From contig JAFLEE010000027.1 of assembly GCA_017302015.1 (NCBI GenBank), positions 1-57,745 of the forward strand: a DNA stretch of 57,745 bases, given 5' to 3'. The translations under genes were made by a program, and so were the position numbers. Origin of the DNA: Spirochaetota bacterium. Lineage in GTDB: Bacteria; Spirochaetota; UBA12135; COTS27; JAFLEE01. Shown here in pieces: positions 1 to 6,854 of the stretch. Every line of letters begins with the position of its first letter. The stretch's first letter is position 1. The notes beneath the pieces were generated by a model. It saw nothing but the letters and a program-made list of their open reading frames with translations, had not been told where the DNA came from and made no database searches.

Positions 1-626
1 GCGCCTTCGGCGGCGGGGGCGGCCCCGGCGGCGGGCGTGGCGGCGGCGAGTTCGGCGAGTTGGCTATCGCGCTTGGCGGTGGAGATGCTGCTGATGATGG
101 ACTTGATGCCGTTCTCGGCGACTTCGACCTTGTCGCCGAGCTTCAGGTCGCGCATCTTGAAGTGGTCGCCGATGCCGAGGTCGGTGACGTCGATCTCGAT
201 GACCTCGGGGAGGTGCTCGGGGAGGCAGCGCACGGTGACCTGGGAGGCGAGCTGGTCGAGGATGCCGCCCTGGGTAATCCCCTTGGCGAGGCCCTTGATC
301 TTGATGGGCACCTTGATCTTGATCTTCTGGCCGGCCTCGATCTCGAAGAAGTCGAGGTGCAGCAGCGTGCTGCCCTGGTCGAGGGCCTCGTCGACCTGCT
401 TCACGAAGGCCTGCTTCTTCTGGCCCTCCACGTCGATGGTGAAGATCGTGTTGGAGTGGGCCTTGGACCACATGCGGGTGAACGCGTGGCGCTCGAGGGT
501 GAGGGCGGTGTGGTTGTGCTTGTTATAGAGCACGGCGGGGATGGTGCCCTGCATCTTGCCCTTGCGCGTCGGGTTGCGCACACCGAGGGCGCGTTTTTTC
601 GCGACGACGAGCATTTCTTCGGCCAT
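1..626 (-). CDS. rplY: 50S ribosomal protein L25, Ctc/TL5 type (partial)
   Basis: Ribosomal protein L25 of the long Ctc type, which binds 5S rRNA in the large subunit. The ATG at 626 follows a good ribosome binding site (GAAGGAG, about 634-640), and the frame is open to the window edge, so about 208 codons are present and the stop lies outside. The N-terminal 5S-binding domain is recognisable ('NPTRKGKMQGTIPAVLY', 'LLHLDFFEIEAG'). It is followed by the second beta domain ('VRCLPEHLPEVIEIDVTDL') and the start of an Ala/Pro/Glu-rich tail typical of Ctc proteins. It is the last member of a minus-strand run tRNA-Cys, tRNA-Leu, ispE, tRNA-Gln, rplY. A pth gene often follows in other bacteria but would be outside the window. 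Confidence 0.93.
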   Translation of the reverse strand, partial: MAEEMLVVAKKRALGVRNPTRKGKMQGTIPAVLYNKHNHTALTLERHAFTRMWSKAHSNTIFTIDVEGQKKQAFVKQVDEALDQGSTLLHLDFFEIEAGQKIKIKVPIKIKGLAKGITQGGILDQLASQVTVRCLPEHLPEVIEIDVTDLGIGDHFKMRDLKLGDKVEVAENGIKSIISSISTAKRDSQLAELAAATPAAGAAPAAEG

Positions 627-682
627 GATGGATCTCCTTCGGATCTTGGAAAACGGTCTCGGCCTTGGGACCGGAACGTATG

Positions 683-754
683 CTGGGGCGCTAGGGATCG
701 AACCTAGGAATGACGGGACCAAAACCCGTTGCCTTACCACTTGGCGACGCCCCA
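683..754 (-). tRNA. tRNA-Gln (anticodon TTG)
   Basis: Reads as a complete cloverleaf on the minus strand. The acceptor TGGGGCG (754 downwards) pairs with CGCCCCA. The anticodon stem-loop is ACGGG-TTTTGGT-CCCGT with TTG at positions 34-36, and the T-arm contains GGTTCGATCC. The discriminator base is G (683). Only CA follows it, so a full CCA is not clearly encoded. It lies between ispE and rplY in the same direction and is probably processed from the same transcript. Confidence 0.95.
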
Positions 755-782
755 TTAAATGGGAATACAGTGTGTTTCGCAG

Positions 783-1673
783 TCAATCCTCGAGGGTGGA
801 ACCGAAGGGAGAACCCGACGCCCGATAGCACCAGCGCCAGCGCACCTTGAGTTCCCCGAAGGCCCGATCGGCCTCTTCCTTGGTCGGGAAGATGCCGAAG
901 ACCGTGGAACCCGACCCGCTCATCATCGACACGGGCGCCCGCTCCTTGAGGTCTTGAAGCGCCCGGGACACCTGGGGGAACCGGGAAGCGACCCGATCCT
1001 GGAAATCGTTCACCGGGCCTTCCCGGAAGAGCGCTTTTGCATCGAGATCCCGCCGCCCCGCCGCCATGGCCGAAGCCTGGTCGACGAAACCATCGAACCC
1101 CCCGTGGGGAGAGGGAACCACGCACTCCCGGTAGGCCAAGGCGGTGGAAACCGCCACATCCGGCCAAATGAGCACCAATTCCAAGGGGAGCGAACCCCCC
1201 AGGGACTGGACCCGTTCGCCGCGCCCGGTGACCTTGGCGGCGCCCCCCTCGATGAAGAAGGGGACGTCGCTTCCGAACCGGGCGCCCAGATCGCGCATGG
1301 CTTCGAGGCTCATGCCGAGTCGGAACTGGCGGTCGATGAGGCGGATGAATCCCGCCGCGTCGGCGCTTCCGCCGCCGAGGCCCGCACCCGCCGGGATGCG
1401 CTTGGTGAGCGTCACCGCCAGCGGGGGAAGGCCCCGCGTCTCGGAAAAATGCCGGGCGACCTTTTCGAGGAGGTTGCCCTGGGCCAGTTCTTCGGTCGTG
1501 ATGCCGGGAGCCTCGTTCTTCACTTCGAGCGAAAAACGGACGGACTCCGAAACCGTAACCGTATCAAAGAGCGCGATGGTCTGGAAGACCGACCGGATCT
1601 CGTGGAACCCGTCGACCCGCCTGGCGGCCACGTTCAGGAAGAGATTGACCTTCGCGAAGCAGTGTGCCGTCAT
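783..1673 (-). CDS. ispE: 4-diphosphocytidyl-2-C-methyl-D-erythritol kinase
   Basis: IspE, the ATP-dependent GHMP-family kinase of the MEP (non-mevalonate) isoprenoid pathway. It phosphorylates the 2-hydroxyl of CDP-methylerythritol in the cytoplasm. The 296-residue length is normal for the family. Diagnostic motifs are the N-terminal 'AKVNLFLNV', the glycine-rich ATP loop 'PAGAGLGGGSADAAG' and the C-terminal 'MSGSGSTVFGIF'. The ATG at 1673 has no Shine-Dalgarno sequence. It lies only four bases (1677-1674) beyond the 3' end of tRNA-Leu, so removal of the tRNA would leave an almost leaderless ispE mRNA. Stop TGA at 785-783, 28 bp before tRNA-Gln. Confidence 0.95.
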   Translation of the reverse strand: MTAHCFAKVNLFLNVAARRVDGFHEIRSVFQTIALFDTVTVSESVRFSLEVKNEAPGITTEELAQGNLLEKVARHFSETRGLPPLAVTLTKRIPAGAGLGGGSADAAGFIRLIDRQFRLGMSLEAMRDLGARFGSDVPFFIEGGAAKVTGRGERVQSLGGSLPLELVLIWPDVAVSTALAYRECVVPSPHGGFDGFVDQASAMAAGRRDLDAKALFREGPVNDFQDRVASRFPQVSRALQDLKERAPVSMMSGSGSTVFGIFPTKEEADRAFGELKVRWRWCYRASGSPFGSTLED

Positions 1674-1677
1674 ACCA

Positions 1678-1761
1678 TGCCGAAGACCGGAATCGAACCG
1701 GCACGGCCTTGCGACCGAGGGATTTTAAATCCCTTGCGTCTACCAGTTCCGCCACTTCGGC
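1678..1761 (-). tRNA. tRNA-Leu (anticodon TAA)
   Basis: Class II tRNA with a long variable arm. Acceptor GCCGAAG (1761-1755) pairs with CTTCGGC (1685-1679), discriminator A at 1678. The anticodon stem-loop AGGGA-TTTAAAA-TCCCT gives anticodon TAA, reading UUA. The T-arm contains GGTTCGATTCC. No encoded CCA: the next bases are TGG, followed at once by the ispE start codon. Confidence 0.95.
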
Positions 1762-1774
1762 CGAGAAAACCGTG

Positions 1775-1846
1775 AGGAGGGTACCGGATTTGAACCGGTG
1801 CATGGAAGTTTTGCAAACTTCTGCCTTACCGCTTGGCTAACCCTCC
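1775..1846 (-). tRNA. tRNA-Cys (anticodon GCA)
   Basis: Acceptor GGAGGGT (1846-1840) pairs with ACCCTCC (1782-1776), discriminator T at 1775. The anticodon stem-loop GAAGT-TTGCAAA-ACTTC gives GCA. The T-arm contains GGTTCAAATCC. It is the first gene of the tRNA-Cys/tRNA-Leu/ispE/tRNA-Gln/rplY run, 13 bp upstream of tRNA-Leu. Confidence 0.95.
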
Positions 1847-1859
1847 AGCGGTGAGCCCA

Positions 1860-1889
1860 ATCTTATCATACCCCTCCTCAACCATTCAA
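1860..1889 (-). promoter_or_regulatory. putative sigma70 promoter of the tRNA-Cys/ispE/rplY run
   Basis: On the minus strand TTGAAT (1889-1884), an 18-bp spacer and TAAGAT (1865-1860) precede tRNA-Cys. Initiation would fall about 1853, seven bases before the mature tRNA 5' end. This is a consensus-based inference. Confidence 0.5.
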
Positions 1890-2297
1890 ATTCGGACTTC
1901 AAACATCGGAATTCATTGGGTCTTTTAAAGACGACACTCCGGGTTGATAAGACTCGCGTGGAACTTGTTTGCGGGACTCCCCTCCAAATCACTCTTGATC
2001 CCAAAAGAACGTCCTCAACGGATGGATTTACGGGGAATTTTTCTGGCCTTCCCTGGTCCCAGATTTCCCCACATCAAGCCCATGAATAGGATTCACTCAC
2101 CCCCATCGATCGTTCCAGTGGGTGAAATAACGCGTGAAGACACAGGAGCCTAATGGAAAATGGGTTAAATCGAAGGGTTTGCTAAATTGGAAAACAGAAA
2201 TTTTATGGGCATTCTGGGGAATTTCGGGAAAAGGGAATTCCACGTTCTACCTCCGAGGATATGGGGATGTGTTCCTTGGGAACGTCGGCGGAGACTC
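1890..2297. other. intergenic region with no recognised gene
   Basis: About 400 bp between the divergent tRNA-Cys and sdpR promoters. I see no credible coding region; the short frames here have no ribosome binding site or family similarity. A short near-palindrome, GTCTTTTAAAGAC, occurs near 1920. Confidence 0.5.
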
Positions 2298-2337
2298 TTG
2301 AATTATTAGATATTTAGACTATAATCTAAATATCTAA
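2298..2337 (+). promoter_or_regulatory. sdpRI promoter with palindromic ArsR-type operator
   Basis: TTGAAT (2298-2303), a 16-bp spacer and a perfect -10 TATAAT (2320-2325). A perfect 13-bp inverted repeat lies directly on it: TTAGATATTTAGA (2306-2318) and TCTAAATATCTAA (2325-2337), separated by six bases that hold most of the -10 box. A dimeric ArsR protein bound here would exclude RNA polymerase, which fits autorepression by the adjacent sdpR-like gene. Confidence 0.8.
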
Positions 2338-2346
2338 GGATCGTCC

Positions 2347-2613
2347 TTGAATAATCCATTTCAAGCCCTTTCTGACCCCACCCGGCGGCGAATTCTAGAA
2401 ATTCTCGGGAGTGGACCCAAGAGCGCGGGGGAATTGGGGGCCCATTTCCCCATGAGCGGCGCCTCGGTGAGCCACCACCTTTCGGTCTTACGGGAGGGGG
2501 GCCTCGTCGATCGACAGAAGAAGGGCCAGCAGGTCATTTACACCCTCAATACCACCGTCTTCCAGGAAATTCTCCTTTGGATCCAAAAATTAAAAGATGG
2601 AGGAAGCACATGA
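2347..2613 (+). CDS. sdpR: ArsR-family autorepressor, SdpR-like
   Basis: Small winged-helix repressor (88 residues) of the ArsR/SdpR type. The motif 'FQALSDPTRRRILEIL' is the classic ArsR N-terminus, and 'MSGASVSHHLSVLREGGLV' is the recognition-helix region. No metal-binding cysteines are present, as expected for SdpR. The start is TTG at 2347, six bases after AAGGA (2336-2340). The stop overlaps the start of sdpI as ATGA. In Bacillus SdpR represses its own sdpRI operon and is sequestered by SdpI. The palindromic operator covering the -10 box implies the same circuit here; no sdpC toxin gene is nearby. Confidence 0.87.
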   Translation: MNNPFQALSDPTRRRILEILGSGPKSAGELGAHFPMSGASVSHHLSVLREGGLVDRQKKGQQVIYTLNTTVFQEILLWIQKLKDGGST

Positions 2614-3263
2614 AAAAGGGCCTGTTCTACGGCTTCACCGCCTTGCTGACGCTGGCGGGTTTGCTCGCGGTCGCCTGGCAATGGGGAAATTTCCCCCCGC
2701 GAGTCCCGACCCATTGGAACGTGCAAGGGCACATCGATGGATGGGGCCCCCGATGGCTCCTCTGGCTCTTCGCGCTCCTCCCGGGGCTCATGGGAGGCTT
2801 GGCCTTCCTCGTCCCGCGCTTGGATCCCAAGCGGGAGAATTACGCCCGCCACGAGACCGCCTTCTTCGTGACCATGGGATTTTCCGTCGTCATCATGGCC
2901 GTGGCCTTCTGGGCGATCTTCGCCGCCGCTTCGGGGCACCCTGTGCGGGTCTCGTTCATCCTCCCCCTGGCGATGGGCCTCGGCTTCATCGTCATGGGCA
3001 ATTTCCTGCCCCAGGTAAAATACAATTACCTCTTCGGGATCCGCACCCCATGGACCCTCGCCAACGAAGAAGTCTGGCGCAAGACCCACCGCCTCTCCGG
3101 CTACGTCTTCGTGGCCATGGGCCTGGGCGCCATCGCCTCGGTATTTTTCGAGGGGAAAGCGATCGCCGCCGCGTTCTGGATCGTTCCGATGATCGCGGGG
3201 ATCACGACCCTCTTTGTCTATTCCTGGTGGGTGGGACGGGGGTTGGCCAAGAAGGGATCGTGA
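2610..3263 (+). CDS. sdpI: SdpI-family immunity/signal transduction membrane protein
   Basis: Polytopic inner-membrane protein of the DUF1648/SdpI type, 217 residues. The first helix ('FYGFTALLTLAGLLAVAWQW') is followed by the DUF1648 signature 'PPRVPTHWNVQGHIDGWGPR', then further hydrophobic segments. The SdpI signature 'YNYLFGIRTPWTLANEEVWRKTHR' region lies about residues 139-162. The start is ATG 2610 behind GGAGGAAG, overlapping the sdpR stop by four bases, so translation is coupled. Bacillus SdpI gives immunity to the SdpC killing factor and binds SdpR at the membrane. Homologues without SdpC are common, so the stimulus here is unknown. Confidence 0.88.
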   Translation: MKKGLFYGFTALLTLAGLLAVAWQWGNFPPRVPTHWNVQGHIDGWGPRWLLWLFALLPGLMGGLAFLVPRLDPKRENYARHETAFFVTMGFSVVIMAVAFWAIFAAASGHPVRVSFILPLAMGLGFIVMGNFLPQVKYNYLFGIRTPWTLANEEVWRKTHRLSGYVFVAMGLGAIASVFFEGKAIAAAFWIVPMIAGITTLFVYSWWVGRGLAKKGS

Positions 3264-3433
3264 ATTACCGAAGAAAGAAAATCGAGGGTGAGACCAGGAA
3301 GAAGGACGGCAGAGAACGGATACGGTCGAGGCGATGCGGCACTCCCGTAGTCACGCGTGAATATTTCGGGGGGTGGAGGCCTCTTGGTGGTTTCTATGGG
3401 GCAAAGATTCGATAATGGCGATCTGGAGAGATG

Positions 3434-3805
3434 ATGAAAACCTTTCGTCGTTTCCTGTATATTCTGATCCTTATCGGGTTGTTCGCCCTGGCCGAACCGT
3501 TGATCGGTTTTACGTTCTTTGTCTATATGACGGTATCCATCGCCCTCGTCGGCGGACTCTGGGCCCTTTCCGATCTTTTTACTGGAAACGACTTCACGCA
3601 AAAAATGCCGCCCGAGTGGTGCCCGAAATGCTATACGCCAAAATCCATCCGGGTCGTCAATGAGATTTATGAGAAAAATTACCTGAAAAAACAATGCAAG
3701 AAATGCGGCCACGTCATCGAATACCAGGATGGCGAAAGGATCGATCGGGAGGAGATCCCATCGGAAAAACCGAAGGAGAGCCCGAAACCAGGGATTCCAT
3801 CCTAA
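3434..3805 (+). CDS. small membrane protein with C-terminal zinc ribbon
   Basis: No named family recognised. The 123-residue product has two hydrophobic segments (about residues 7-20 and 23-46). A cytoplasmic zinc-ribbon-like module follows, with cysteines at about 63, 66, 88 and 91 (CPKC and CKKC), then a Lys/Glu/Pro-rich tail. ATG 3434 is preferred over ATG 3431 because GGAG at 3425-3428 is then five bases away. It stands alone about 170 bp after sdpI with no strong promoter seen. Such two-helix plus zinc-ribbon proteins may be membrane adaptors; function unknown. Confidence 0.7.
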   Translation: MKTFRRFLYILILIGLFALAEPLIGFTFFVYMTVSIALVGGLWALSDLFTGNDFTQKMPPEWCPKCYTPKSIRVVNEIYEKNYLKKQCKKCGHVIEYQDGERIDREEIPSEKPKESPKPGIPS

Positions 3806-4006
3806 GGTAGGTGTCGCGGTCGCGGGATGGAGACGAACGGGGTTCTCCGAAGTTGAAGCCCCGGATCATTCGGATCGCGACTGCGCTCCTTCATCGGGCC
3901 GTTCCGCGGAGTTCCCCATCTCCGAATTCGATCCGTCGCGAGCGCCCATCGGGGACGTTAACCGAAAAATGCAGGTTCGTTCCCCTCCCCGGGAAGGGGC
4001 AAAGGA

Positions 4007-4471
4007 TTAGAGCGAAACTTCGAGGATGCGGTAGCGCTTGGACCCCGCCGGTACGGTGATGGCAGCTTCCATCCCCGCTTTCTTCCCCAAAAGCCCCTTG
4101 GCCAATTGGCTCGTCACCGAGATCTCGCCCTTCTCGGAATCGGCTTCGCCGGGGCCGAGGATGCGCCAAGTGAGGGTTTCTTTGGAGTCCAGATCCTCGA
4201 GCTTCACGCGCTTGCCGAAGGTGACGGTATCGGCGGGGAGTTTGGCCGGGTCGATGACCTGGGCGCCCATGAGGTCGGCGTTCAGTTTGTCCATCTCCGC
4301 CTTGAGCATGCCCTGCTTTTCCCGCGCGGCGTGGTAGTCGGCGTTTTCCTTCAGGTCGCCCTTGGCCCGGGCGATGGCGATGAGTTCGGGCATCTTCTCG
4401 AACTCGATCTTCACGAGGCGCAGCCGCTCTTTGAGGGCGCTATAGCCGGCTTGGGTGATGGGCATGGACAT
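4007..4471 (-). CDS. greA: transcription elongation factor GreA
   Basis: GreA rescues backtracked RNA polymerase by stimulating transcript cleavage through the secondary channel. At 154 residues it has the normal length. The N-terminal coiled coil carries 'ARAKGDLKENADYHAAREKQ', containing the acidic tip residues, and the C-terminal FKBP-like domain ends 'SQLAKGLLGKKAGMEAAI'. The start is ATG 4471, six bases after AGGAG. The 43-bp gap to the upstream outer-membrane protein gene contains a small hairpin (GCATC-CCC-GATGC on the minus strand), so greA could be read from that operon or from its own promoter. Confidence 0.95.
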   Translation of the reverse strand: MSMPITQAGYSALKERLRLVKIEFEKMPELIAIARAKGDLKENADYHAAREKQGMLKAEMDKLNADLMGAQVIDPAKLPADTVTFGKRVKLEDLDSKETLTWRILGPGEADSEKGEISVTSQLAKGLLGKKAGMEAAITVPAGSKRYRILEVSL

Positions 4472-4514
4472 GGGGGGCTCCTGGAGGCATCGGGGATGCG
4501 CGGGGGATTTGCTT

Positions 4515-6224
4515 CTAGAATTGGTACTCGGCGCTGAGTTTGATGCTCTCCACCAGGTCGTTGTCGGGGAAGAGGCCGAGCAGGCCCAAAAGACTCTTGT
4601 CGGTCAGGCAGAGGTTGAAGTAAAGCCGCTCGATCCCGGCGGGTCGGAAGGAAAACCCCCCCGTCAGGTTCCCCATTTTCAGATAAGTCCCGTCCGGTTG
4701 GTAGACCACCTCGTGGTTGAAACTGAGGTAGTATTCGCCCTTGGGGGGGGAGGCGGGGCGCGGACGTGAGAGGATCGCCTGCAGGCGGGCGGCCTCGGCC
4801 CGCTTCACCTGGGCCGCCTGTTCCCGGGCCAGGAGGAGGTCTTCGGCGGGCGCCAGGTATTCGCCGGTCTTGGAACGCTCCCGGGCCGCCTCGAGACGGC
4901 GCTCGCGCTCTTCGTTGGCGGCCAGTTCCTTCTTGCGGAGTTCAGCCATCTGGGGGCGGAAATTGGAGATCGCCGCCTGGAGGTCGCGGTACTCGTCCTC
5001 TTCCGCGGGGGTCCGTACCCGGCGAGTGCGGTCGCGGATGCGGCCTTCGAGGGAGACCATCTCGTTACTGAGTTCCTGGGCGCGCAGGCGGCGTCGGGCG
5101 ATCTCCGTTTGGGCGCCCACCAGGATGCGCACGTTCGTCGCGGCGATCAGGGCTTGGCGCAGTTCGGCCTGCTTCTGGGAGAGTAGGCGCCGCTCTTCGC
5201 GCGCCAGGTTCTTTTCGGCGGGCCCCAATGGGCGGGTCTCCAATTCCCAGGCGCGGTCGCGGGTCGCGTCGTCGGCCTTTTTGAGGGCCGCCATCTCGCT
5301 GCGCACCGCCTCGGCGGCGGGGTCGCGTAGGAGCGTGTCGATCTCATCCCGAAGCCGGGCGAGTTGGTCCCGCAGGCCGCGCTCCTGCACCTCGCGCCTG
5401 CGGCGGCCGCCGTCGCTTTGGAGGAGGAAGCCCAGGGAAAAAAAAAGGTTTTGGCCGGGGTCGATGCCCAGAGTTCCGGCGACGGGATTGAGCGACACGC
5501 CGGCCTTCTGATAGCGCACCTCGTTCCATCCCTGGTAGGAGAACTCGGAGAGGATGCGGAAATGGTCGATGGGTTCCCAACCGACGCCGAGATGGGCCGT
5601 GAGGGGGGTGGACTCTTGGATATCCGAGCCGGAAAAGGCGCGGTAATCGAACCAATTGGGCGTGAGGGCGTAGGCGCCCAGGCTCAAGTTCTCGATGGGC
5701 TTCCACAAGACACCCGCCTGCAGGGAGGGGAAGATGGCCCAGCGCACCCCTTCGGTGGCGATGGCGGGGCCGACGTTGAACCCGATGAGTAAATTATCCC
5801 GGAGCGCGAACCCATGGGAGACGCCCAGTTTCCGGACGATGAACGGGTAAGTGAAGTCGTTCTTGGACACCCCAGACCCGCGGAAGAGGCTGTAGAAGGC
5901 GACGCCCCAATTGCCGCTCGCCGTGGGGATGAGGCCGCCGAAGCAGGAGATGTAATCGAAACGAAGGCGGTAATCGGTCCGGATGCCGCGGAAACGCACC
6001 TCGGTATCGAATTCGTAGGCGAGAAGCCCCCCCTTGAATACCGGGAGGGTGGCGGGGTTATTATAGAGGGCATCGGCGGAGACGAGGCCGGTGGCGAAGG
6101 CCCCGCCGAGGGCGGTGGTGCGGGCGCCGTTGACCATGAGGGTATACGGGTTCTCGCGGTAGGCGTACAGGGACGCCCCAAGGAGGAAGATCAGGGGAAG
6201 GAGGGAAGGGCGAAGGCGATTCAG
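4515..6224 (-). CDS. outer-membrane beta-barrel protein with internal coiled coil
   Basis: Predicted outer-membrane protein of about 569 residues. After a signal peptide ('SLLPLIFLLGASLYA') comes 'ALGGAFATGLVSADALYNNPATL', typical of FadL/PorV- or UPF0164-like barrels, and many alternating beta strands to about residue 270. About 220 residues of charged, Arg/Glu/Ala-rich sequence follow (about 272-490), predicted long coiled coil. Barrel strands then resume and end with the aromatic C-terminus 'SAEYQF' recognised by BamA. The start is uncertain: no ATG fits, and I choose CTG 6224, which overlaps the stop of the small upstream gene, giving a proper signal peptide. The next in-frame ATG lies after the signal peptide. 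Confidence 0.72.
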   Translation of the reverse strand: MNRLRPSLLPLIFLLGASLYAYRENPYTLMVNGARTTALGGAFATGLVSADALYNNPATLPVFKGGLLAYEFDTEVRFRGIRTDYRLRFDYISCFGGLIPTASGNWGVAFYSLFRGSGVSKNDFTYPFIVRKLGVSHGFALRDNLLIGFNVGPAIATEGVRWAIFPSLQAGVLWKPIENLSLGAYALTPNWFDYRAFSGSDIQESTPLTAHLGVGWEPIDHFRILSEFSYQGWNEVRYQKAGVSLNPVAGTLGIDPGQNLFFSLGFLLQSDGGRRRREVQERGLRDQLARLRDEIDTLLRDPAAEAVRSEMAALKKADDATRDRAWELETRPLGPAEKNLAREERRLLSQKQAELRQALIAATNVRILVGAQTEIARRRLRAQELSNEMVSLEGRIRDRTRRVRTPAEEDEYRDLQAAISNFRPQMAELRKKELAANEERERRLEAARERSKTGEYLAPAEDLLLAREQAAQVKRAEAARLQAILSRPRPASPPKGEYYLSFNHEVVYQPDGTYLKMGNLTGGFSFRPAGIERLYFNLCLTDKSLLGLLGLFPDNDLVESIKLSAEYQF

Positions 6225-6466
6225 GATTGGGGCGGTTCGTCTTTGCGGTAGAAATTCCAGATAATGAAGACGATGGCGGAGACCACCATGAAGGGGGCGA
6301 GGAAGGCCCGGAACATGTACCCGTTCGAATTGATGCTGTCGCCGATGGACCAAAGCACGAAAAAACTCAGCACATAGACCGCCAAGCCGATCCAAAACCG
6401 CTTTTTAAGGCCGGAAGAGAGTTCGCTTTTGTAGCCGTGCTTGGTGGAATTGGGAGCGTGCGCCAT
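6221..6466 (-). CDS. small two-helix membrane protein, unknown function
   Basis: An 81-residue protein with a polar, Lys/Ser-rich N-terminus and two hydrophobic helices ('FWIGLAVYVLSFFVLWSIGD' and 'FRAFLAPFMVVSAIVFIIWN'), ending in a short charged tail. No family recognised. It overlaps the predicted start of the barrel gene downstream, suggesting translational coupling. The ATG at 6466 has no obvious Shine-Dalgarno sequence. Confidence 0.6.
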   Translation of the reverse strand: MAHAPNSTKHGYKSELSSGLKKRFWIGLAVYVLSFFVLWSIGDSINSNGYMFRAFLAPFMVVSAIVFIIWNFYRKDEPPQS

Positions 6467-6612
6467 GGGCGTATTTTCCGCTGGAATCCCCCTTCAGGCA
6501 AGGTAGGAAATTGCCGGGAAACGCCACCCTTTCGGGGTCCGTCGCTCCCGTCTTCACCATCGCGGCGATCCGGGAAGCGAGGCCGGGTGCGGGCTTCCAT
6601 AGGCTCCGATGC

Positions 6613-6654
6613 AAAAAAAACGCCCCCGAGAGGCGGGAGGCCGCTCTCAGGGGC
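6613..6654 (-). terminator. intrinsic terminator after tRNA-Leu(CAA)
   Basis: Read on the minus strand: GCCCCTGAGAG (6654-6644), an 11-nt loop, CTCTCGGGGGC (6632-6622), then G and a run of eight T (6620-6613). It sits 10 bp downstream of tRNA-Leu and should end that monocistronic transcript. Confidence 0.9.
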
Positions 6655-6664
6655 GCTGTTCGAT

Positions 6665-6747
6665 TACCGCAGAAGGGACTTGAACCCCCACGTGGTTGCC
6701 CACGGCAGATTTTGAATCTGCTGCGTCTACCATTCCGCCACTGCGGC
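6665..6747 (-). tRNA. tRNA-Leu (anticodon CAA)
   Basis: Class II tRNA. Acceptor GCCGCAG (6747-6741) pairs with CTGCGGT (6672-6666), discriminator A at 6665. The anticodon stem-loop GCAGA-TTCAAAA-TCTGC gives CAA, reading UUG. The T-arm contains GGTTCAAGTCC. No encoded CCA. Confidence 0.95.
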
Positions 6748-6785
6748 AGTATTCTTCAGGCGCCCGCGGCGGGGGCACCGCGGTG

Positions 6786-6814
6786 ATTTTACCACCGCAT
6801 TCCCCCGCCGGCAA
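6786..6814 (-). promoter_or_regulatory. putative promoter of tRNA-Leu(CAA)
   Basis: On the minus strand TTGCCG (6814-6809), a 17-bp spacer and TAAAAT (6791-6786). Predicted start near 6779, about 32 bases before the mature tRNA. It is divergent from the GGDEF/EAL gene. Confidence 0.5.
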
Positions 6815-6840
6815 AGGGTCCCTCCCCCCAGAAACGGGGG

Positions 6841-6846
6841 TATAAT
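6841..6846 (+). promoter_or_regulatory. -10 box directly upstream of the GGDEF/EAL start codon
   Basis: A perfect TATAAT ends eight bases before ATG 6855, so initiation is expected almost at the start codon (leaderless mRNA). The -35 match is poor. A C5/G5 inverted repeat (about 6824-6840) abuts the box. Confidence 0.5.
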
Positions 6847-6854
6847 GCAAGCCG

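Noticed and set aside
3806-4006. Small frames between the zinc-ribbon gene and greA
   Set aside because: No ribosome binding site, family similarity or conserved-looking composition.
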